From Bombyx mori (taxonomy: Eukaryota; Arthropoda; Insecta; Lepidoptera; Bombycidae): a stretch of 64,000 nucleotides of DNA. A model generated the notes under the pieces. The model saw only the letters and a program-made list of their open reading frames with translations. It searched no databases and had not been told where the DNA came from. The DNA lies in contig NC_085124.1 in NCBI RefSeq assembly GCF_030269925.1, forward strand, positions 15,066,001 through 15,130,000, in the 5' to 3' direction. Every line of letters begins with the position of its first letter. The stretch's first letter is position 1. This document shows, piece after piece, positions 55,201 to 64,000 of the stretch. A program made the translations under genes and the position numbers.

Positions 55201-56348
55201 AAATTCAGACGTGGGAAACCCATTTTAATTAAACAGGATTTTCACCTCTATGTTAAAAAACATAAAAAGTGTTTTAATTTAATTAATCCAGAAGTTGTAA
55301 TACCGCAGCCTCACTGCTGGCCATGGCGATAAATCTGTTTCGATCCGCTTACAATCCGGCTTCTGGTTCTGAAAAAGTTCGTTTGACTACATTTTGCTTC
55401 CCTTTGTCTTTTTAGTTTATTACCTTAAGCTTAATAAATGAAACAAAAAATTTAGATTTTAAGAAAAAAATAAGATCGAATCACGTGTCAACAAACTGCG
55501 CGAGTTTATTTCTTAATACTTTGTAGTAAATAGCTATTAAATGCCTGTTGAATTAGCATTTTTGTGATACATAACTAACCTGAGAATCATGTAGAATTGC
55601 TGCTCATACTAAAGTCACGAGAGTGTCTTGTGTTAAAAAAAGTAGAATCGAACTCTGGAGATTTCTACCTTAAATTCAATCGTTTGCGACTGCGATTTTC
55701 CCCTGTTTCATAGACGCCAAATATAATACAAAAATAAATAGTAAGAATACAGAGACCCAAACACTGTAACTTTAAAAAAAATTACACAATTTCCTATTAT
55801 ATGTTTTCTTAATGATGTCTGAATTCGACATAAGCTGTGAGTAAAACGTTTTTTCAGTCCAAGCTTTAGTCAAACATCACCATTGGCCAACAGCTAAACA
55901 GATTTTTGAACAAACATCATTGCTTAGCACATCACTTAACTTAAGCGGAGAGCGTCAAAATTTATTTACCGGTAACATCGCAGGGAATAAATTGGTAAAA
56001 AGCAATGTAAGCAAAAACACACCGTTCGAACAATGCGTGGCGTTAAGCCAAAAGCAACCTCAACCGATTAGTGATGTCAAATTACCTAATTCGCAGTTTT
56101 TTGCGTTCTGTTATACCATCATTACCGTTATAACGATGAGCTAAAATACGCTTTTTATCTTTTACGATAGGTAGTGATTTGGTTAGTCTCGTACTTTTCC
56201 CAAATTAGACTTTCTCTCTAATCATAATTCAACCATTTCAACAATACTTCTAAAAAAAGGGTGCGTGTACTTATGTATGCCTGTAAGAAGTTATACTTGA
56301 TTTTTATTAAATTTATTTATTTATATTTTTATTTAAATTTTAATCAAT
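55201..56348. other. AT-rich stretch, nothing recognised
   Basis: The frame at 55920-56144 has no family signature. Confidence 0.4.
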
Positions 56349-56700
56349 TTGAAAAAAAATCGATTAACCGACATCCTCAAACACGCATATTGGACATCCC
56401 TTTTCTTGACATCGTATAAATTCGGTAATTCTCGGTACGGTTCGAAAAGTTCACCTGCGGCTATATTCAGACTCGCCAAGTTACGTCGGTCGTATTGTAA
56501 TGAGCGATTTAGTGGGCAACTTCATTCTGTTAATTTTGTGTCACGGTGCGCGCGCATCGTAAAATTTCACTCTCATCAATTTTTCATAACGCTTCTAAAG
56601 AGGTATAACTTCAAAAACTTTTGGAAGTTGCATCGCTATATAAAAAAACACATGTATCGATGTACAATGTCATATGTGCCAGTATTCATATTTTATTAGC
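56349..56700. repeat. Probable dispersed lepidopteran repeat with a chance open frame
   Basis: A 116-codon frame spans 56349-56699. The underlying sequence (TCGTATTGTAATGAGCGATT, GTGTCACGGTGCGCGCGCAT) resembles a repeat I recall from lepidopteran genomes. The frame has no recognisable domain and is more likely incidental. Confidence 0.4.
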
Positions 56701-57528
56701 TCCTCTATATATACAATAGCGTCAGAACACTACTACGCTACAACGATGTGACACTATAACTCCTTTGTTATAGACACTGCTAACTTCACCTCTGACGAAG
56801 CTTACACAGTAGTCAATCACCGTCATCGCGCTGGATAGGTCCTAACGAATCCAATTGATTCATAGGAGCCATCGTAATCATGATAGCCGTTATGACAATT
56901 GAAATTTTATTTTCGACCATACAAGAATAAGAGTATTTTTAGATATTGTAGTGTGTGTGTACAGTGATATAAAAAAAAAAAAACATAATATGGACATTAG
57001 AACAATGAAATATTTATTAATAGAACGGTAATTTATAACGCAATAAAGAATTTATGGCAATTTAATTGACTATCACGCCTGCTATCCAATATATAAAAAT
57101 AGCACGTTACTCGTTATTTAAAAATAGCGCGCTGTTAAATCGCGTGAGCGTCCCCTTCACTACAACCGTTGGACATCAGTCATTGTCAGGTAGCGCCCGA
57201 AAAAAGCCTCTGACGGTGAGATCGCTCGGAAATGTGCTTCCGCTACTGAACGTCTGACGGCGTCATTACACTCATACTTCTCAGAGATTGATCGAGCTGT
57301 TTTTGAGGATTGTAAAAAACTTTAATGGATTGAGTTTTTATTTTTACCTATTCCGTTTTCGGCACCTATAGGACAGGACTTTTTTTTATTTAACAGGTTC
57401 TTACCATAATTATCACATTCGATGGTTCCTGATACACATTCCTGATATTTAGAATCTGATATTCGAACAGGGATCAGGAGTAGGGTCTGATACTGGCAAC
57501 CGTACTCGATGAGTTCGTCGAAGAAGAA
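56701..57528. other. AT-rich stretch, nothing recognised
   Basis: The 63-codon frame at 57066-57257 has no family signature. Confidence 0.4.
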
Positions 57529-57750
57529 GTCGTCGTGGCCTAAAGGATAAGACGTCCGGTGCATACGTGTTGAGGCAATGCACCGGTGTTCGAATCTCAG
57601 GCGGGTACCAATTTTTCTAATGAAATACGTACTCAACAATTGTTCACGATTGACTTCCATGGTGAAAGAATAACATCCATACCATACATAAAGTAACCAC
57701 TTAACACCAGGTGGGCTGAGAGCTCGTCCACCCATCTAAACAATAGAAAA
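57529..57750 (+). mobile_element. Bm1-type SINE, head plus 3' end only
   Basis: Clear tRNA-like head (GTCGTGGCCTAAAGGATAA; B-box GTTCGAATCTC) to the GTGAAAGAATAACATC block, then directly the last 60 bp. Most of the body is deleted. Confidence 0.9.
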
Positions 57751-58044
57751 AATTAAAAAAGCTCTAGGACGGCTGTCAACAAATCCCATCCTCCTTGTAA
57801 TGTCCTGGCAAAGTTGAAAAGGTATTCGAGACAGCACCTATCCTTCCGTCTCAAAAAAAATTAAATAAAAAAAACCCTAACGGCAGCGAGGAAAACTTGG
57901 AATTACAAAAAAATGTGAAATACACGTCGCTTGTATGAAAGCAAAGTATACACGTGGTAAGCAAGAATAAAATAAAAATTTGGAACTAGGAATAAGAGTT
58001 CATATTAGAAGGTAATCTTTTTTTTTAAGGAAAGTTATTTATTA

Positions 58045-58152
58045 TAAAAAAAAAAGAACACAATATTCCTAATCTCAAAGTACATGTTATTATCCGCAAC
58101 ATGCTTCGTCAAAAAGTACAATACTTACTTTCAGCTGCAAGCGTCGTCATAA
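58045..58152 (-). repeat. Dispersed repeat, inverted partner of 41857-42000
   Basis: Complement of the GACGAAGCATGTTGCGGATAA-type block; carries one unit where 41857-42000 carries two. Confidence 0.75.
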
Positions 58153-58777
58153 GAAGGTAAATAGTATATAATAATATTATTATACATTAAAATTTAAGAA
58201 TGTAAAAAAATGCCTTTATGATATATTGACATTTATCTGCGTTAGCATCACTTCAGAATGTCCTAGCTATCTTCTGTATTATTATTCACAACGGATTTAA
58301 CGCATAAACCAAAAACTCTTATCTTTTCATGAGAAAAAAAAAGCAACGTTTAATTTTTGTTCAGACGAAATGTTTACTTTTTGCATCATTTAATTTTCTT
58401 GAAAGTCCCGTAAGAAAAATAAACGTTCTAGCGTCAAGAGTGAACTAGTTTTTGTGAGTTCCGTATATTTTTGGGCGATTTACTTAAAGAGTCTTGATTT
58501 TATGTTCCGCAATAAAACATGTACTAGAAAATTATAGTTTTAGCTATCGTGTGCTTTTTAGTAGAATCGTTCATTTTAAGTTAGTAGTTAAGAGCTTTTA
58601 TTTCATGGTCAGTGGACATCAGAAGGTGAATGCCACCATCACAGAGACACGGAATTAAAATCTTAAGTTACTGTTATAAGGTGAGCTTTTTAAAAAGGCA
58701 TCCATCACTTATTCACGGCAGTAATTCAGTGGCCACTATTTTTCACAATTTTTCCTCTCCTTGTTAAATTAAGAGTA
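58153..58777. other. AT-rich stretch, nothing recognised
   Basis: No gene or repeat signature seen. Confidence 0.4.
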
Positions 58778-59199
58778 CTAGAGGTCCCGCAGTAGTCGAA
58801 ATTCGACTATAATTAATTGGAATTGTAAGTTTGTACACCATTATGATTGTATTTTATACTTCTAAAATCCCAAATTTCGCCAAGTCTACACTATAAAAAA
58901 TATTGACAAAGACAAACAATATTTAATCTATTCTCAATTTGACAACAGACGTCAAGAACAAAAGTTTGACAATAAATAGTATGCATGCGTGTGTGCGTCA
59001 AATACATGGTATGTAGTGTGTGAAATGTTTTCTATACTGATTTAATGTATCTTTTATGCATTATTTAAAAAAAATATTAGTATTGTGTACTTCTTCCCTA
59101 TATTCTCTATATGTGTGGAAAATTTCATACTCCTCCGTCCGCGCAATTTTCTTAAAAAGGGATACAAAGTTTTTGCTTCACGTAATAATATACTATAGA
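58778..59199 (-). mobile_element. Non-autonomous Helitron, complete
   Basis: The minus-strand 3' end is CTAG at 58778-58781, next to the hairpin AGTCGAAATTCGACT; the 5' TC is at 59199-59198, in TCTATAGTATATTATTACGT. Flanking T and A fit the Helitron target. Confidence 0.82.
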
Positions 59200-59375
59200 T
59201 AAAATTAAAACAATAATTTTCCGCTCGACGGAATTCTAATAAAACTCCAGACACTTTCTCGGGAGGCTATTTCATAGAATGTTCGCTTAATATTTTCGTC
59301 CTTCGCAGTCACAGCATTACAACTACTAGCAGCAATCATGTAATTTATTAACACTTTATATGTATGAATACTAAA

Positions 59376-60234
59376 CTAGTGGTCCCGCAGTAGTCGAAAT
59401 TCGACTATAATTAATTGTAATTATAAGGTTGAACTTTATTATGGTTCTATTGTCAAAGACTACTTCTATAATCACAGATTTCGTCAAGACTACACTATAG
59501 ACCAATAAACTATATTAACCTATTCTCAATTTGACCATAGACTATAAGCAACAAAAGTTTGACAATAAACATGAAGTATACATAATATGTTTGTGTATCA
59601 AATACATGGTAGTATGGGTAATGTTTTTTTAGTGATTTAATGTATTATTAATGCATAATTAAAAAAAAAAATAGCATTCGGCATTCCATATCTGCATATC
59701 TACTTATATACTAATATTATAAAGAGGAAAGATTTGTTTGTTTGTTTGTATTGAATAGGCTCTGAAACTACTCAATCGATTTGAAAAATTCTCTCACTGT
59801 TTGGAAGCTACACTATTCTCAAGTGAAATAGGCTATATATAATCTTTTTGAAAAAAATTAGGGATCCTTACTAAAACTTCAATAATGTAACCCAAAGGGT
59901 AAAAAAATTACGTAAAATATTCTTTACATCGCGTGCCCTGCGAAAAATATTGATGATAGAATAAAATAATGTACTACGACTTTGTAGAAAACATTATTTA
60001 CAAAAAGTGTCGCACAGCATATGTCTAACTATTATAGTTATGCCGCAATAAGTGTTCTTTATAAAAATAAAAATAAAACAACGTCAAATATCATTGAATT
60101 TTTTGTTAAAGACCCGAGCGGAGCTGGAACGGGCCGCTTGTTCTCTATAAGTGTGGAAAATTTCATACTCATCCGTCCGCGCAATTTTCGTAAAAAGGGG
60201 GACAAAGTTTTTGCTTCACGTATTAATATATAGA
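59376..60234 (-). mobile_element. Helitron of the same family, carrying a nested Helitron
   Basis: 3' CTAG at 59376-59379 with the same hairpin; 5' TC at 60234-60233. The extra internal sequence is the element at 59699-60140. Confidence 0.82.
59699..60140 (+). mobile_element. Nested Helitron-like element (family of 4043-4459)
   Basis: Begins TCTACTTATATACTAATATT and ends GGGCCGCTTG followed by T. The interrupted host Helitron resumes at TCTCTATAAGTGTGG. Confidence 0.75.
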
Positions 60235-60729
60235 TACAGCGGTAGAGCCGTTATCCAATACAAAATACAGCTCCACTTCATATCTCAAAATGCAAGAAAT
60301 TAACCCAGAGGTTGGGGCAAAGTGCGGCCCTTTGAACTCTTGAGTGTGGCTCTGGCACAAATATCCTACGGGCTTGCCCGGCCTCTAATGTTATCCGGCT
60401 GTGGACGAAAAAGCCGGTTAATAGTATGTACGGTCATTTAATATCAGCACCCCTGACTGATGTCAATTATTATATATATTAATTGAAGCAGTATACAATA
60501 TAGCATTTATTTTATGATTTGCAATAATAAATGCTTACTACATTTACAAACAGATTTGGCTCTCAATTTTTTTAAGTCATTTTAATTTGCATATTTGGCT
60601 CTTTGGCTAATAAGTTTGCCGACCACTGAACTAACCGAAGACACCAATCCAACGAATTCCTTGTTCTCTCGCCCGAATCTAAATCTCGCTCGAAACCCGA
60701 GAGAAATAAGGGGGGAATGGTCAACACTA

Positions 60730-60975
60730 CAACCATATGCAGTCAGAAGGATAACCTGCAGGCCGCCCGTGCTGGTGTTATGAGATACCATCCTTCTACA
60801 CACGAGGCTTACGGAGAGTAGCGATTTAGGGATGTCCCTAGCACTGCTGAGCTCCACAAGCGACGGTAACCACTCACCATCAGATAGGCAGTATGGTCGT
60901 CTGCCTACATGGGCAATAAACGTCGCTGGGCTTGAACCATTGGGATGGGATACACTACCAACCGGTCGCTCTTTG
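60730..60975 (+). mobile_element. CR1/L2-like LINE tail, then a short R1-like trace
   Basis: 60780-60925 is the LINE tail (CACACGAGGCTTACGGAGAG, CTCACCATCAGATAGGC, GTCGTCTGCCTACATGGGC). 60947-60971 (GGGATACACTACCAACCGG, then TCGCTC) resembles the R1 3' UTR at 15214-15242, but is short. Confidence 0.65.
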
Positions 60976-62606
60976 GTATCAGCTGTGCGATACGTTAGAT
61001 TGCTGCTATAGCGACGCTCACTCTGAGCTGCAATCGCCCTTTCCTGCCCTTGCCTGCCCTTTCTGAGCTTTATCGCGATGCACGAGCTTATTGACTACAA
61101 CCACATACAGACACAGAAACCTAACATAGTTTAGAACGATATGAAGATTCAACAGTATTGCGCTAGAAAAAAATAGATCCTAAAAATGTACATGCCAACA
61201 ATATATACCGATTGTATGTACCTACCATATGCATTTAACATTGGATAAAGGCAAGAAGGAGTATTCTTGCGAAATTCATACCAAGGAATATAGTAGTCGA
61301 TGAGTGTTCATGCTACGCTCGCGTTCATGCTAAGACATATGTAGATGCTAATAATTCGACTTTGATACTCTCTTTGACTATCAAAGAATGTCGTTTTTCG
61401 TGTTCCTGTGTACTGAAATTTTCGTTCCTTGAATTTTGATACAAGAATGTTTCAACATAGGATGATATTATTACGAGAGCACTGTGACATTCCGTGCTGA
61501 AACAAGGATACTTATACAACACAAATACTAGTGTTTCGAATGTTCGTGCATTCCTTTGAAAGAATTAGTTCACCCCTTCCAAGCTTATTAAGATTATTTA
61601 TTAAGCTGAAACTAGCAGACTTTTTTCTGTCTGGAGAAATAGTACCATGTTCGGAGTTCGGCTTGCATTAGACATGAGCCTGGGTAATTCAAAGAGTACT
61701 TTTGAATTCATGAGCTTTTCGGTTTCATTCCATGCCTTCAAAGAAAGCAATCGTCATCTTTGACATCCAAGGAAATATTGTAAGAAAGGATAAAATAAAT
61801 GTTTTTTATTGTTTATACAATCACATTACAAATAAACGTATTGCACATGAGTGGATTTTAATTTTTAAGAACTTAGTCTGGAAATAGCGGCAATGGTGGA
61901 ATTCAAGTGTGAATGTAATTAATATATAACCATACCGATATAGACAACAACTATTATATTGGACGAGAATAAAATCGTTTCCCATCACAAATTCATGATC
62001 TTCCACCGACTGAGCGTCTCTACTCGATCGATCAAGTCCCAATGTTTTATCCGAACTTAAATATATGCAAGGTTCTTAAAATTATTGTAACCACGATTCA
62101 GGTTTCGCCATAAGCTTAGCCACCCACCACCATCGCCAGATCATAGCCGGATTTCAATAAACACACACAATATAGAACGGATCGTTAAAATTTGATAAAA
62201 ATGGGAATCACTGGTCTGTGGAAGCAAGCGAAGTGTGCTGACTAGATAAGATTAATGTGTTTATTTATTTTAAACATAATATTCGCAGTATGTTTACAAA
62301 AGCTGTATGCTTTTTGATGGTCCACTGTCGCAAATGTGCTTTGATGGATCCGTAAAGTGGGATAGCATATAATGTGACTGTTAATAATGCTAGTGCCACC
62401 ACCATGTTGACCAAACAAACGAAATACACAATATGTCAATATATGAACCAAAAATGTCAAGCCCTAGTGATGTATTGACACGAAATAATCATATTATATT
62501 GTGGAGTTTCAAAGTCGTAATTCTAATACAATTGAAACTTGGGGTTCACGGGCTTTTTTGACTGTATACTTATATTCAAGTCACACTATTTATGAGGCCT
62601 AGTATT
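60976..62606. other. Long AT-rich stretch, nothing recognised
   Basis: Frames at 61325-61522, 61821-62042 and 62242-62460 (all minus) have no recognisable family signature. Confidence 0.45.
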
Positions 62607-63165
62607 TTTTTTTGGTCTCCTTTGGCAAAGTAGCTTACGGCCTGTTCAGATTATGGAAACCCGTCCGTACTACAAATATTTTGGTTCTATAAAAAAGTGA
62701 GGAACCTACCATGGGACAAGAAGCCTCAATTGTACGATACAACGGGTGTCTCAATAATTCAAACAGGAACGCATGATAGCTTCGCGGCAGGAATAGGCGG
62801 GGTCGTGGCTCTTCAGACGTCGGGTGAGAGTGTGCGAGGAGAGTCGTATGGTGCGGTAGGGTCCTAAAATATCCTTGGACCCGCGGTCTGCTCCCAACAT
62901 CTGCAGACCGTCAAGTCCCACATACCTCGCGCGCCCCCTAGGCGAAAACGCCCCTTGTTCGAAAAAAAATTAGGGATGGTGGCACCTAGCTTTGAGGGCT
63001 CATAATACACTTACCTCCAGTAATTATGCAATTTTATTTTTTGCGACTTTACAGTATTTGCCACACGACGTTACTCCATTATCGTGGAAGTTTTCAGTGA
63101 ACATGTGCTAAGTATGATTAAGTAGGTATTTCTTTAGAAAAATTGATACCCGCTTGCGCGATTGT
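62607..63165 (-). mobile_element. Old Bm1-type SINE interrupted by an R1 3' end
   Basis: Diverged reverse Bm1: 3' half at 62607-62812 and 5' half at 62973-63165 (TTATGCAATTTTA, TCGTGGAAGTTTTCAGTGAA, ATTGATACCCGC). Confidence 0.72.
62813..62969 (+). mobile_element. R1-clade 3' UTR fragment with poly(A)
   Basis: TCCTTGGACCCGCGGTCTGC and CACATACCTCGCGCGCCCC match the complement of 14860-14945, the 3' UTR of the R1 element. It ends in 8 A (62962-62969). A degenerate GGG..GTGGC flank on both sides suggests a target-site duplication. Confidence 0.78.
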
Positions 63166-63584
63166 CGCCAAAAATTCTGATGCAAGTCTAAATTCATTTT
63201 TACATAAACATCTTACATAATACGTGTTAAAATAAAGTATAATTTATAATATACATTAAAAAGTGTATCTATTAAAATAAGAATATGTGAAATATAACAA
63301 ACTTAACAAGCTCAACACAACACGAAACTTTCGTAAGAAACAAGCACAACTTTCACTGGCAAAACCCCAACATTCTCAATTCAAGCAAAACGCAAGTTAA
63401 TAGAGCGTAACTCTGCATTTGAACTGTCAATTAGAACTGACAATGCGTGCCTTACTTAGCTTTGTATGTACGTACAATATATATTCAACTATCTACACCA
63501 CAGACGTCTCGTGGAAAAACAACCCTATCATTTATAACAGAAATTTTACGAGAAAAAATATGTTGTATATATTTTGTTTCCTGA
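63166..63584. other. AT-rich stretch, nothing recognised
   Basis: The 62-codon frame at 63419-63607 runs into the LINE tail and is not supported as a gene. Confidence 0.4.
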
Positions 63585-63740
63585 GCGCTATTACATGTTT
63601 TTCTTAAGACGAGGTTTGTGGAGTAGATAGACAATGGCTTGGATATTCCTCTGGAATTTCTGACGTCTACGAGTGGCTGTAATCACTCACCGTGAGGTGG
63701 GCCGTATACTCTTCTGCCTAAGCGATGGTAATACGAAAAG
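63585..63740 (+). mobile_element. CR1/L2-like LINE tail fragment, diverged
   Basis: CTTAAGACGAGGTTTGTGG, CTCACCGTGAGGTGGGCC and the CTCTTCTGCCTAAG end match the common tail. Confidence 0.7.
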
Positions 63741-64000
63741 GTCTACAGAAACAGACTGAGTAGTACTATCCTTGTTAGCTCACAATATGCTCTACCATTA
63801 ATAGTTAAACAAATCTTAAGACATTAGTGAACTCGATCGTTGGGTATACAAAAAAAATGTGTGCGTGTACTAGTGTACACACGTAAGAAGTGAAACTTCT
63901 TTATGGCCTTATTTTTCGAAAAATGATCTACATGCAACTTTCTAGAAATTGGTTAAATAAAGTTAAATTAGATAAAGTTTAAACAAAAGGATTTTATTAT
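63741..64000. other. AT-rich stretch, nothing recognised
   Basis: No gene or repeat signature seen. Confidence 0.4.

Noticed and set aside
56349..56699. A 116-codon plus-strand frame as a host gene
   Set aside because: No domain, no start or splice support, and the DNA resembles a dispersed repeat.

Overview
This window looks like lepidopteran, most likely silkworm (Bombyx), nuclear DNA. The main evidence is about twenty copies of the Bm1-type tRNA-derived SINE, in full, truncated and nested forms. Lepidopteran-style non-autonomous Helitrons and the Jockey, RTE-like, R1-clade and CR1/L2-like non-LTR retrotransposons support the same reading. Nothing resembles bacterial operon structure. I found no confidently recognisable host protein gene; two short stretches (23324-23417 minus, 26590-26928 plus) are weak candidates for first exons of host genes. 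Family assignments come from motifs and remembered family features, not from a search.

Layout. 1-6500: a direct duplication (1-1265 and 4820-5905) whose two arms carry different insertions, an inverted pair of RTE 3' coding fragments, Helitrons and Bm1 copies. 6880-21971: a large nested block. A Jockey-clade element (long leader, gag-like ORF1, EN-RT ORF2) is split by an RTE-like element on the minus strand (12067-19194). That element is itself split by a 5'-truncated R1-clade element (14798-17663). The Jockey sequence on the two sides of the RTE overlaps by 603 bp, as if the RTE carries an extremely long target-site duplication. A 238-bp TTAA-type MITE interrupts only the left copy. 22253-22351: a 3'-truncated U1 snRNA pseudogene.

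23900-45800: mostly AT-rich DNA with Bm1 SINEs, CR1/L2-like LINE tails, Helitrons, an inverted-repeat MITE and a solo LTR with its own core promoter (33499-33875). 45871-50801: a Helitron interrupted by a 4.6-kb LTR retrotransposon (46119-50759, minus) with a mosaic interior: protease and integrase remnants in the wrong order, a Bm1 copy containing an R1 fragment, and a cluster of hairpins with a shared loop (46846-47136). 51000-64000: more SINEs, Helitrons (one nested in another), an RTE 3' fragment and a second R1 piece inside a Bm1 copy.

The elements do not form a pathway. The window records successive transposition: Jockey first, then RTE with the 603-bp duplication, then R1 into RTE and the MITE into one Jockey arm. 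Almost all element genes are broken. The exception is an uninterrupted 829-codon R1 reverse transcriptase frame, which is joined in frame to the start of the RTE endonuclease.
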